Shown here in pieces: positions 1 to 7,756 of a stretch of DNA of 64,000 nt; the stretch's first letter is position 1, and the number at the start of each line of letters is the position of its first letter. Source of the stretch: Streptomyces flavotricini (GTDB taxonomy: Bacteria; Actinomycetota; Actinomycetes; Streptomycetales; Streptomycetaceae); NCBI RefSeq assembly GCF_020639365.1, contig NZ_JAINUL010000001.1, positions 5,632,620 to 5,696,619 on the forward strand. Reading direction: 5' to 3'. The notes beneath the pieces were generated by a model. It made no database searches, was not told where the DNA came from, and was given only the letters and a program-made list of their open reading frames with translations. A program made the translations under genes and the position numbers.

Positions 1-95
1 ATCGTGCCGCCGTCTCGCCGTGTCAGGGCCTCCAGGGCACCCGGTGCTCCGCGAGGTGGGCCAGGACCGAGTGGTTGGCCTCCCAGCCGTCCGGG
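1..95. repeat. Direct repeat copy A (duplicated 3' end of helicase gene)
   Basis: These 95 bases are identical to 143-237. Copy B is the genuine 3' end of the minus-strand helicase gene (stop at 165-167) plus 22 bp downstream. Copy A therefore carries a second, detached set of the last 24 codons and stop. The copies are 142 bp apart start to start. The window edge cuts off whatever lies left of copy A, so the original duplication may be longer. Confidence 0.9.
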
Positions 96-107
96 CTGTG
101 TTCACCG

Positions 108-141
108 GCCGCCTCCGGCGGCGTGCCGGACTCCGTCCGGC
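108..141. terminator. Two adjacent short hairpins inside the repeat spacer
   Basis: Between the two repeat copies lie two small perfect stem-loops. One is at 108-122 (6-bp stem) and one at 125-141 (7-bp stem gccggac/gtccggc), each with a tcc loop. They follow the helicase stop codon on the minus strand and may act as a weak GC terminator. There is no T-tract. Confidence 0.4.
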
Positions 142-142
142 G

Positions 143-237
143 ATCGTGCCGCCGTCTCGCCGTGTCAGGGCCTCCAGGGCACCCGGTGCTCCGCGAGGTG
201 GGCCAGGACCGAGTGGTTGGCCTCCCAGCCGTCCGGG
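143..237. repeat. Direct repeat copy B (in-gene copy)
   Basis: This is the in-place copy of the 95-bp direct repeat, partner of 1-95. It covers the last codons and stop of the helicase gene. Sequence identity ends sharply at 237, inside the coding region. Confidence 0.9.
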
Positions 238-1499
238 AACTTCACCGTCACGCCCAACTGGACCGGCTCCGTGGACGGGTGGTCGTCCAGCAGCTCCGCT
301 ATGCCCGCCCGGGCCACCACCACGCAGGCGTGCCGGTGCCGCGAGGCCAGCACGCACAGGCGGCCCGTCTCCAGGTGGAACGCCGTCGCGTCCGGGCGGC
401 CCGACAGCGGATGCAGCACCACCGTGAGGTCGTACTCCCGCCCCTGGAGCCGGTTCGCGGTGTCCACCGTGACCCCGGCGACGCCCAGCTCCGCCAGCGC
501 GGCCCGGACCGCCGAGGCCTGGTCGCGGTGCGCCGTGCCGACCGCGATCCGGTCGGCGGTCAGCGGGGTCGGGGCCTGCGACTGCTCGTCCGCCGTCACC
601 GCACCCCGGTCCAGCGCCCGCCGGACCACCAGGGCCACCGCCCGTACGGCCTCCGGGTCGGTGCGCGGGGTGTGCCGCGCGGGCAGCTCCAGCAGGCCCC
701 AGCCCGACTCCGCGGCCTCGTCCAGCACCCGGTCCGGGCCCGAGCCGTCGCCGGCGACCCCGTACGACAGCCGCCGCTCGCCCGGTCCCGTACCGCTGCG
801 GAACTGCGTGTACGGGTAGAACGCCCGTGAGACCAGCGGCGCTGCCGACGCCGGGAGCCGCCAGGACACCGGCAGCCGGTGCTGCGGCAGCTGCGGGTTG
901 TGCGCCAGCAGGGTGCTGACGGCACTCGCCGAAGGGTCGTACGACAGCCCGGCCCACTGCTCGGCGCCGACCACGCTGAACGGGTCCAGCTGCCCCGGGT
1001 CGCCCACGAACAGGGCCCGGTCGAACAGCCCGGCCACGGCCAGCAGCGCGTCCGAGCGCATCTGGTACGCCTCGTCGACGATGGCGTGTTCCCAGGGCTC
1101 GGCGTCCTTCACGTACGCCCACTTCGCCGCCGTCGAGATGGTGATCGGCAGCTCCGCGAGGTCCTTCGGCTTCGCCGAGAGGGTGACCGAGGGCAGCTCG
1201 CGCAGTGCCGGATCGTAGGCGTCGCCCTCACTGCTGTGCAGCCGGCCGACCTTCAGCTCCGGATCCTTGTCGGCGAGCCGCAGCACCAGGTCGTCGACCT
1301 GGGCGTTGGTCTGCGCGACCACCATCAGCCGGCGCCCGGCCGCGGCCAGTTCGCGGGCGGCCCGCACCACCAGCGTGGACTTGCCGGCCCCCGGCGGGGA
1401 GTCGACGACCACGCCGCGCTCGCTGCCGTGCAGGGTGTCGCGCAGGATGGCGGCGGTCGCCTCGGCGGCCGCGGCCCCCGGGTCGAATGCGGTGGTCAC
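165..1499 (-). CDS. Minimal SF1B (Upf1/Dna2-type) helicase
   Basis: A 444-residue ATPase that consists of little more than an SF1 helicase core. Visible motifs in order are Walker A GAGKS near residues 37-41, motif Ia around VVAQTN near 60-65, DEAY at about 142-145, motif III GDPGQLDP at about 166-173, motif V with QGREYD near 352, and motif VI with ASRHRHA near 385. The VDTANRLQGREYD form of motif V is typical of the Upf1/Dna2/IGHMBP2 (SF1B) branch. A role as ATP-driven DNA or RNA translocase is predicted. The GTG start overlaps the upstream gene's TGA by 4 nt, implying translational coupling. The last 24 codons are duplicated at 1-95. The motifs make the helicase class secure; the biological role is unknown. 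Confidence 0.88.
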   Translation of the reverse strand: MTTAFDPGAAAAEATAAILRDTLHGSERGVVVDSPPGAGKSTLVVRAARELAAAGRRLMVVAQTNAQVDDLVLRLADKDPELKVGRLHSSEGDAYDPALRELPSVTLSAKPKDLAELPITISTAAKWAYVKDAEPWEHAIVDEAYQMRSDALLAVAGLFDRALFVGDPGQLDPFSVVGAEQWAGLSYDPSASAVSTLLAHNPQLPQHRLPVSWRLPASAAPLVSRAFYPYTQFRSGTGPGERRLSYGVAGDGSGPDRVLDEAAESGWGLLELPARHTPRTDPEAVRAVALVVRRALDRGAVTADEQSQAPTPLTADRIAVGTAHRDQASAVRAALAELGVAGVTVDTANRLQGREYDLTVVLHPLSGRPDATAFHLETGRLCVLASRHRHACVVVARAGIAELLDDHPSTEPVQLGVTVKFPDGWEANHSVLAHLAEHRVPWRP

Positions 1500-3061
1500 A
1501 GGATGTCCTCGTCCGTCACGGCGTCAGGAAGCGGAGCGGCGGCCCGGGATCCGGGCGGGCCGCCGTGCGTCCACGGGGTCTTCTCCGGGTCCGGCAGCTT
1601 CGGGCCGCCGCGCGCGTCGTGCTCGAACAGCGTCCAGCAGATCCGCTCGCCCTTCTCCGGCACCGAGCCCGGCTCCGGCTCCCTGCCGCGGCCCATCTTG
1701 TCCAGCAGCCGCAGCACGAGCCGCCCGTCCTCCTCGAAGCGGACGAACTGCGCCGCTTGCGGGCGGCCCTCAAGCGAGCGGAACACCTTGCCGCCGCCGC
1801 CCTCGGCGAGCTGCGGACGGTCCTCCGTGGCCACCGTCACCAGCGGGCGCGGACTCGGCCGCTTCGACTCCGTCCACTCCATCACGACCTCGGTGACCTC
1901 GCCCGCGAAGGCCTCGCCCGACAGCCGCCGGCCCGCCATCACCAGCGGATCGTCCAGCGCCTCCTGGGCGTCCAGCCGCACCTGCTCGGTCTCCCGCGTC
2001 GCCAGCTTCTGCGCGGCCGTCACCGCGTCGTCGCGGCGCGGCTGTGGCGGCTCGCCCGCCCGGACCCGGTCCCGGTGGCCGGTGTACGACCAGCGGTCGC
2101 GGGTCCAGCGCTCCTCGGCCCGCTCCCCGGCCGGCAGCGCGCGCAGCAGCTCCAGCGACTGCCACACCGCCCGCCAGGTGGGCCGCATCTGCTCCGCGAC
2201 GAGCTCCCGGACGGCCGCCTCGGCGCGGGCCGCCGCCTTCGGGTCCCCGTCGGCGCGCGCCGCGTCGTAGCGGGCCATCGCCGGGGCCAGCAGCTTGTTG
2301 TCGAAGGCCGGATCGGTGGCCGGTCCGGCGGGCGGCACCAGCAGCTGCCCGTCCCGGTCGCGGCCCAGTTCGGCCCGCAGGGCCGCCTCCGCGCCCGATT
2401 CCCCCTCCGGCGGGGCTATCCACGACAGCAGGGCGCCCAGGTGCTGGTCCTCCAGATTGCTCTGGCCGGTGGCCCAGTGCCGCCCGAGCAGCTCCGTCGC
2501 CGACAGCAGCATCGAAGCCCCCGGAACCCGCGAGCGCTCGCCGAGGTGCGTGAACCAGCGCCCCAGCAGCGGCACCCGCGTGGGCGCCGGATACGGATTC
2601 TCCGGATCCTCCTCGGCCGTCCGCCTGAACCGCATCGACCGCCCCAGCAGCCGTACGTACTCGATGCCGGCCCGGCTCGGCACGATCAACTGCGGCGCGT
2701 CCAGGCAGAGCTCGGCGGCGACCTTGCTCTTCGCGCCGGTGTCCGGGTCGGTCTCGGTGCGCTCCACGTACTCGACGTCGTCCGCGTACCCGTCCAGGTA
2801 CGGCAGGACCACGTCGGCCAGGTCCGCCAGGAAGGCCCAGCGCAGGTCCCGGTCGCGCGGCTGCGCCACCACGAGCAGCCGCGGCTCCGCGGGATCCGTG
2901 CCGACGAGCGCGCCGAGCGGGGCCCCGGCCTCGCCCGCCGTGGTCAGGGGTACGAGGACCAGTGGGCGCTCGCTCAGATGCCGGTGCCGTACGGTCGCCA
3001 GGGGCCGGGCCCGGCCCGCCCGGACGGCCTCCAGTCGCGCGAGGGTGTTCAGCAGGGACAT
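1496..3061 (-). CDS. Unrecognised 521-residue protein between nuclease and helicase genes
   Basis: I do not recognise a domain in this 521-residue protein. It is soluble, with no signal peptide or membrane segment. The N-terminal half has alternating hydrophobic stretches (LVLVPLTT, LLVVAQPRDRDLRWAFLADLADVVLPYL) that look like an alpha/beta fold. A charged helical middle around residues 250-330 is rich in Arg, Glu and Ala. The C-terminus is Gly/Pro-rich. The ATG at 3061 overlaps the upstream nuclease gene by 13 nt, and its TGA overlaps the helicase GTG by 4 nt. It is therefore embedded in one operon and most likely a structural or substrate-recognition partner of the nuclease and helicase. 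The open frame extends further upstream, but that extension reads as low-complexity shadow of the nuclease gene. Confidence 0.8.
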   Translation of the reverse strand: MSLLNTLARLEAVRAGRARPLATVRHRHLSERPLVLVPLTTAGEAGAPLGALVGTDPAEPRLLVVAQPRDRDLRWAFLADLADVVLPYLDGYADDVEYVERTETDPDTGAKSKVAAELCLDAPQLIVPSRAGIEYVRLLGRSMRFRRTAEEDPENPYPAPTRVPLLGRWFTHLGERSRVPGASMLLSATELLGRHWATGQSNLEDQHLGALLSWIAPPEGESGAEAALRAELGRDRDGQLLVPPAGPATDPAFDNKLLAPAMARYDAARADGDPKAAARAEAAVRELVAEQMRPTWRAVWQSLELLRALPAGERAEERWTRDRWSYTGHRDRVRAGEPPQPRRDDAVTAAQKLATRETEQVRLDAQEALDDPLVMAGRRLSGEAFAGEVTEVVMEWTESKRPSPRPLVTVATEDRPQLAEGGGGKVFRSLEGRPQAAQFVRFEEDGRLVLRLLDKMGRGREPEPGSVPEKGERICWTLFEHDARGGPKLPDPEKTPWTHGGPPGSRAAAPLPDAVTDEDIL

Positions 3062-4194
3062 GCGGCCGCCTCCAGGGCCTCGGCGCGCAGCCGGGCCGCG
3101 TGGTGGAGCGAGGCCGCCGTCGGGTCGTCGGGGCCGCCGGATCCGGCGGCCGCCGCCAGGGCCTCCTCGACGGTGGTGAGCGCGCCGAGCTCCCCCCGTA
3201 CGGAACGGCCCAGCGCGGTCACCGCGTCGGCGGCGCGGGCCCGCTCCCGGCAGTGGAAGGCCAGCTCGCAGGCGGCCAGGCATTCGGGGGCGTAGGAGGC
3301 GGAGACGGCCGCCACCGCCTCGGTCAGCTCCTCGGCGGGGCGCGCCGGGTCGAAGCTGAGCCCTTCGGGCAGGGCCGCGGCCAGCTCCTCGACCCGGGTC
3401 AGCCGCTCCAGCTGGCGCCGGGTCACGGCCCGCTCGCGGCGGATGTCGACGGGCGCGGCGGCGGGCAGGTTGGAGAAGTCCTTCGGGCAGACGAGCAGCA
3501 CGGTGTGCCCGACCACGGCGGAGGCCAGCTTCCCGGCGGTCTTCTCCAGGGCCAGTACGTACACGGCGGCCTGCCGGGCGGCGGCGCCCACCTTCGCGGC
3601 GTCGGCGGCCCCGTCGATCATCGGGAACGACTTGATCTCGACGACGGTCCAGCGGCCGTCGGGGTGCACCACGACGGCGTCCGGCTCCAGATAGGCGGGG
3701 GAGCCCGCCACCTCCAGGGCCAGCATCGGGTGGTCCAGCAGGGTCCACGCGCCGGAGGCGGCCGCGGCGGCGGTCGCCTCGCGCAGCGCGAGCGCGGTGC
3801 GGGCGGCGCGGCCCTCGGGCCCGGCGGCCGTCAGATCGGGGACGCGCGCGTCCGGGCCGGGGGGCTCGGAGCCCGCGCCGAGGTGCTCGTGCACGAGCCG
3901 CAGGAGCTCGGCTCCGCCGTCGCCCTTGACCTTGGCCTCGAAGGAGTTCCCGCGGACGATCGCGAACTGCGACTGGCCGAAGGCGGCGGGCGAGCCGAGG
4001 GCGGCGGCCAGGGCGGTCTTGTCCACGCCCGCGCCGTCGAGCAGGGCTCGTCTGCCGCATCCTGGGTTGGCGGCGAGCGCCGCCAGCGCTCGGGCGTCGA
4101 GCGGGCGGGGCGGCACGGCGGGGCCGCGCAGGTCAGCGAGCCGCTGCCGCAGTGTCGTCTTCGGAGGCGGGCCGCTGGGCGGGTAGGAGCTCAC
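3049..4194 (-). CDS. RecB/Cas4-like PD-(D/E)XK nuclease with predicted Fe-S cluster
   Basis: With a GTG start at 4194 the protein has 381 residues. The nuclease core shows a possible motif I Glu (about 86), Asp in the EPDAVVV stretch (about 172), the EIK triad (about 186-188) and the RecB-family QxxxY motif (about 208-212). One Cys precedes the core (about 46, in NPGCGRRALL) and three follow it in a C-x3-C-x5-C cluster (about 305, 309, 315). This is the arrangement that binds a 4Fe-4S cluster in AddB, Cas4 and Dna2. A DNA nuclease is predicted. The start is uncertain: TTG 4224 and GTG 4218 lie deeper inside the upstream PAP2 gene, and GTG 4116 would remove the overlap. The family assignment rests on these motifs. 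Confidence 0.82.
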   Translation of the reverse strand: MSSYPPSGPPPKTTLRQRLADLRGPAVPPRPLDARALAALAANPGCGRRALLDGAGVDKTALAAALGSPAAFGQSQFAIVRGNSFEAKVKGDGGAELLRLVHEHLGAGSEPPGPDARVPDLTAAGPEGRAARTALALREATAAAAASGAWTLLDHPMLALEVAGSPAYLEPDAVVVHPDGRWTVVEIKSFPMIDGAADAAKVGAAARQAAVYVLALEKTAGKLASAVVGHTVLLVCPKDFSNLPAAAPVDIRRERAVTRRQLERLTRVEELAAALPEGLSFDPARPAEELTEAVAAVSASYAPECLAACELAFHCRERARAADAVTALGRSVRGELGALTTVEEALAAAAGSGGPDDPTAASLHHAARLRAEALEAAACPC

Positions 4195-4990
4195 GGGCGG
4201 AAGTGTCCCATCCGCCACTGACAATCGGGGCGGTACCGCGGAAACCGGCTGTTCGGGCCGGTGGCCGGGCGGCTCGCGCGGGCAGCCGGCGGGTGATCGC
4301 GTACCCGGCGGCCATCACGGCGGCTCCGGCCGCCGCGTCCAGGAAGTAGTGGTTGGCGGTGCCCATGACCACGAGCGCGGTGACGGCGGGATAGGCGATG
4401 CCGAGCGCCCGCAGCAGCGGGTGGCGCCCGTGCCGCCAGAGCAGGACCCCGCACCACAGGGCCCAGCCCACGTGCAGGCTCGGCATGGCCGCGTACTGGT
4501 TGGTCAGGCCCCCGAGCCCGCGCGGCGCACTGGCCTCGGCGCCCCACCACCCGTACGCGCTGTACTGGGCCATCGTGTCGGTGAACCCCTGCGCGGAGTC
4601 CAGCAGCCGGGGCGGGCAGGTGGGCATCAGGGTGAAGCCGACGAGCCCGAGGAGGGTGGAGACCACGAGCCAGGTGCGGGCGGAGCGGTAGTGCCGGGGC
4701 CGGCGCAGGTACAGCCAGACCAGCACGGCCGGGGTGACCAGGTAGTGCAGGGAGGCGTACATGAAGTCGGCGGGTATGCCGAGCAGTGCCTGCTGGGAGA
4801 ACAGCCGGTTGAGCGGCCGTTCGAAGTCGAGCCCCAGCAGCTCCTCGGTCCGCAGGACGGAGAGGCCGTGGCCGACGGCGAGGTGCACGTCGCCCCGGGC
4901 GAGGAGTCTGCCACCGGTGTACGCGCCGTAGACGAGCCCCAGGAGCAGCAGTTCGGCCCACCACCGGGTGGGCTTCTGCCGATCAGTCAT
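4133..4990 (-). CDS. PAP2-family membrane phosphatase / inositol phosphotransferase-like
   Basis: A 285-residue polytopic membrane protein of the PAP2/Aur1-like superfamily. The PSLH motif (in MPSLHVGWALW) and the downstream NHYFLD motif correspond to the PSGH and SRxxxxxHxxxD active-site segments of lipid phosphatases. About six hydrophobic segments are visible, starting with LLLLGLVYGAYTGG. Likely substrates are phospholipids or polyprenyl phosphates at the membrane. The ATG at 4990 is clear. The 3' end overlaps the predicted nuclease gene by 62 nt or more on the same strand, so the two are probably cotranscribed. A functional link is not obvious. Confidence 0.85.
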   Translation of the reverse strand: MTDRQKPTRWWAELLLLGLVYGAYTGGRLLARGDVHLAVGHGLSVLRTEELLGLDFERPLNRLFSQQALLGIPADFMYASLHYLVTPAVLVWLYLRRPRHYRSARTWLVVSTLLGLVGFTLMPTCPPRLLDSAQGFTDTMAQYSAYGWWGAEASAPRGLGGLTNQYAAMPSLHVGWALWCGVLLWRHGRHPLLRALGIAYPAVTALVVMGTANHYFLDAAAGAAVMAAGYAITRRLPARAARPPARTAGFRGTAPIVSGGWDTSARELLPAQRPASEDDTAAAAR

Positions 4991-5107
4991 ACGCGGTAGG
5001 ACGCTTGTGCGACGGGGTGGGTTGCCTGGTGTTCATGTGATGGATGATGGATGGACGACGCAATCGCCCAAAGTCGTACGAAAAACTACTTACCGGGAGA
5101 GTTCCCT

Positions 5108-5704
5108 ATGGCCCCCCGCATCCTCCTGGCCCGGCACGGCCAGACGGCGTGGTCCCAGCTCGGCAAGCACACCGGACGCACGGACGTGCCCATGCTGGAG
5201 GAGGGCAGGCGCGGCGCGAAGCTGCTCGGCGAGCGGCTGGCCCGCGCCCCCTGGAACGGCCTGCCCGGTGTGGAGGTCCGCACCAGCCCGCTGGTCCGCG
5301 CGAGCGAGAGCTGCGACCTGGCGGGCTTCGGCGCCCAGGCGGATCCGTGGGACGCCCTGATGGAGTGGGACTACGGCGACTACGAGGGCATGACCCCGGC
5401 CGAGATCCAGGCGGTCCGCCCGGGCTGGCTGATCTGGCGCGACGGGGTGCCGGGCGGCGAGTCCGTTGCCGACGTCGCGGCCCGCGCCGACGAGGTCGTC
5501 GCCTGGGCCCGCTCGGCGGAACGCGACGTGCTGGTCTTCGCGCACGGGCACATCCTGCGCACCCTGGCCGCCCGCTGGCTCGGCCTGGAGGCCTCCTTCG
5601 GCGCCCGCATCCGCCTGGAGCCCACGTCCCTCTCGGTCCTGGGCTGGGCGTACGGGGCCCCCGCCCTGGAACGCTGGAACGACACGGGCCACCTGGACCT
5701 GTAG
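5108..5704 (+). CDS. Histidine phosphatase family protein
   Basis: A 198-residue phosphoglycerate-mutase-like phosphatase. The catalytic RHG motif lies at the N-terminus (LLARHGQT), and the second catalytic histidine is in VFAHGH near residue 145. The internal segment EWDYGDYEG is typical of the broad-specificity phosphatase (PhoE/CobC/GpmB-type) subgroup. The ATG at 5108 is preceded by a gggagag ribosome binding site, so a longer frame starting upstream is rejected. It is cytoplasmic; the substrate cannot be deduced. Confidence 0.92.
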   Translation: MAPRILLARHGQTAWSQLGKHTGRTDVPMLEEGRRGAKLLGERLARAPWNGLPGVEVRTSPLVRASESCDLAGFGAQADPWDALMEWDYGDYEGMTPAEIQAVRPGWLIWRDGVPGGESVADVAARADEVVAWARSAERDVLVFAHGHILRTLAARWLGLEASFGARIRLEPTSLSVLGWAYGAPALERWNDTGHLDL

Positions 5705-5775
5705 TCGGGTCTCCGTCCGAAGTCCCATGCTGGGGTGGCTGGTTGGGAGCTCTGCGCGGCTGCGAGGATGGGGTC

Positions 5776-6117
5776 GTGACGATCGATTCCGTGGTGATCA
5801 GGCGGCGCGTGCCCGACCTCGACGCGGTCCAGACGTTCTACGAGGAGCTGACCGGCGAGCCGGCGAACCGGTTCGCGTTCGCCGGTCTGCAACTGGCGGC
5901 CGTCGGCCCCTTCCTCCTGTTCACCGGACCGGACGAGGTCGCGGAGCGGTTCGCGGGGGTGGCCGCGACCCTGGGCGTGGCCGACCTGGACGCGGCCGTC
6001 GAGCAGGCCCGGGCGGCCGGCGCCGAGCTCGTCGCCGCGCCCGCCGACACGCCGAACGGGCGGAGGGCCGTGCTCCGGCACCCGGACGGCGCGGTCTACG
6101 AGTACGTCAGCGGCTGA
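5776..6117 (+). CDS. VOC (glyoxalase/bleomycin-resistance) superfamily protein
   Basis: A 113-residue single-domain VOC protein. It has the characteristic N-terminal strand followed by an AVQTFYEELTG helix, and a C-terminal RHPDGAVYEYV strand matching the usual glyoxalase DPDGN.xEl ending. The usual metal ligands are only partly evident, so it may bind a ligand rather than catalyse. The GTG start at 5776 follows a gagg-type site. It lies 71 bp after the histidine phosphatase on the same strand and may be cotranscribed. Confidence 0.85.
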   Translation: MTIDSVVIRRRVPDLDAVQTFYEELTGEPANRFAFAGLQLAAVGPFLLFTGPDEVAERFAGVAATLGVADLDAAVEQARAAGAELVAAPADTPNGRRAVLRHPDGAVYEYVSG

Positions 6118-6163
6118 GCGCGGCGGCGGGGCGGGCCCGGCCCGGGCGGTGCGAGCGGTCTGG

Positions 6164-6222
6164 CCGTCGAGTGGCGCGTCAGACCGTCGAGTGGCGGTCA
6201 GGCCGTGGCGTGGCGGGTCAGG
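6164..6222. repeat. Three imperfect ~20-bp tandem repeats across a stop codon
   Basis: Units start at 6164, 6184 and 6203 with the pattern ccgt-g-gtggcg-gtcagg. The third unit is the last coding segment and stop of the minus-strand HTH/TPR gene. The two outer units are degenerate copies beyond the stop, each still containing the stop triplet (tca on the plus strand). Confidence 0.75.
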
Positions 6223-7493
6223 AAGGCGGACACGCGGGGGCTGCGCTGGTGCGGGACCAGGGTGCGGGCCGTGCCCGAGAGCATGGACCGGATCCGGGTG
6301 GACTGGACCTCGGTGAGCAGGTCCAGGACCCGCCCGCCCGCCCAGGCCGCCTCGTCCGGGGCGCCCGCGCGCGCCAGGTCGTCGGCCAGCTCCGCCGTGT
6401 AGAGGGCCACGTTCCGGGCGAAGTGCGGATCCTGGAGGTCCGCCGCGCGGCGGGCGTGCCGGGCCGCGCGGGCGTGCTCCCCGAGGGCCGCCCAGCACCG
6501 CGACTCCAGGGACTCCAGTTCGGCCTCGCCGAAGAAGGACATCCACTCCGGGTCGGCTGCCGCCGGGCCGCGCGAGAACTCCGTGTGCGCCCGGGTCAGC
6601 GCCTCCTCGCAGGCCTTGCGGTCGGCCAGCCCCGCCCAGCCGCCCGCCTCGCGCAGCGCGAGCAGCGACAGCAGCCGCGGGGAACCGAGGGAGCGGGCGG
6701 CCCGGCGGCCCGCCTGGGCCGCCCGTACGGACTCCCGGGGCCGGCCGCAGTCCCGGGCCAGGAAGGCCATGTTGCTGAAGGCGTGCGCCTCCAGGCCCGC
6801 GTCCCCCGCGACCCGGGCCGTGGCGAGGGCCTCCGCGTAGTGCGAGCGGGCGTCGTCGAAACGGCCGGAGTCGTGCGCCAGCCAGCCCACGGAGACGGCC
6901 AGTTCACCGGCGCCCGCGTGCAGCCGGTCCTCGGTGGACTGCCGGGTGGCACCCGCGTCCAGCAGCGCGTAGGCGGTGCGCAGGGGTTCGGCGGCCTTGC
7001 GGTACAGGGCGTCGGCCCCGTGCCGGTCGTCCAGCAGCCGGATCTGGCGTACGGCCTCCTCGACCGCGGCCGCCTCGGACTCGCCCGCCCGGGAAGGCGG
7101 CCGGCGGGTGTCGCCGAGCAGGGTGAAGCCGATCGTCGCGGCCGCCACGGTCGCGGAGCCGCCCGCCATGAACGCGCGACGCAGCACGTCGCTCTCCTTG
7201 TGGGTGAAAGGGGCGCTGCGCTGCGCGGACCGGCCGCGGACCGCCTCGCGCGGAGAGAAGCCCAGATCGGCCAGGGTCCGGCCGGGGAACATGTGCAGGA
7301 AGACCCGCTCGTACGCGTAATTGGGACAGCGGATCTCACCGGACTCGACCCGGCCGATGTAGCGGGCGTCGCAGGAAACCGTTTCTCCGATTTCCTTCGC
7401 GGCCCGGCGCACCATGGCCGCGAACTCGGCCGGGGAGTTCCGGCCGCGCAGTCGCCGGAACGTCTGATTGGGTGAGTGGGGGAACGCCGCCAT
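6198..7493 (-). CDS. NsdA-like regulator: N-terminal HTH, TPR repeats
   Basis: A 431-residue protein with an N-terminal helix-turn-helix-like segment (LRGRNSPAEFAAMVRRAAKE, then DARYIGRVESGE). A short hydrophobic stretch follows near residue 115 (MAGGSATVAAATIGFTLLG). Then comes an all-helical Ala/Arg-rich region with TPR-like periodicity, for example the DDARSHYAEALATAR unit. This architecture matches the Streptomyces NsdA group of differentiation and antibiotic regulators, but assignment to nsdA itself is not certain. The ATG is at 7493. It is divergent from the gene starting at 7757, with which it shares a 263-bp intergenic region. The 3' end has been tandemly duplicated (see 6164-6222). 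Confidence 0.8.
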   Translation of the reverse strand: MAAFPHSPNQTFRRLRGRNSPAEFAAMVRRAAKEIGETVSCDARYIGRVESGEIRCPNYAYERVFLHMFPGRTLADLGFSPREAVRGRSAQRSAPFTHKESDVLRRAFMAGGSATVAAATIGFTLLGDTRRPPSRAGESEAAAVEEAVRQIRLLDDRHGADALYRKAAEPLRTAYALLDAGATRQSTEDRLHAGAGELAVSVGWLAHDSGRFDDARSHYAEALATARVAGDAGLEAHAFSNMAFLARDCGRPRESVRAAQAGRRAARSLGSPRLLSLLALREAGGWAGLADRKACEEALTRAHTEFSRGPAAADPEWMSFFGEAELESLESRCWAALGEHARAARHARRAADLQDPHFARNVALYTAELADDLARAGAPDEAAWAGGRVLDLLTEVQSTRIRSMLSGTARTLVPHQRSPRVSAFLTRHATA

Positions 7494-7756
7494 GGACGTG
7501 GCCTCTCTGGCAAGGGACGCACCGCCGGTTCCGCGGGATGGGGCCGGTCCCGGCGCGCATGAAAGTACCGCCAGAGGCGGACGGCTGACGCGGTGTTTGG
7601 CTACAAAAGGGATATCTCACCCGCGATCCGCCATGAACTGCCATCCTTTGCAGCGTCTTGCCACCGCACCCGTTGACGTTTTCGCGCGTTGAGCCCATGC
7701 GGGGTGTGAGCTGACTCCCGCCCCGCTCGTACGCGGATCGAGGAGGGGTTCCCTTG
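7494..7756. promoter_or_regulatory. Divergent promoter region between HTH/TPR regulator and small Ala/Pro-rich gene
   Basis: This 263-bp noncoding stretch is less GC-rich than its surroundings in the segment 7590-7690. It must hold the start signals of both divergent genes. The only clear element is the strong aggagggg ribosome binding site at 7741-7748. I see no convincing palindrome. Confidence 0.5.

Noticed and set aside
3062..4060. N-terminal extension of the 521-residue protein into the nuclease gene
   Set aside because: The extension is Arg/Ala/Gly low complexity in an alternate frame of the nuclease. The ATG at 3061 with a 13-nt overlap is the natural start.
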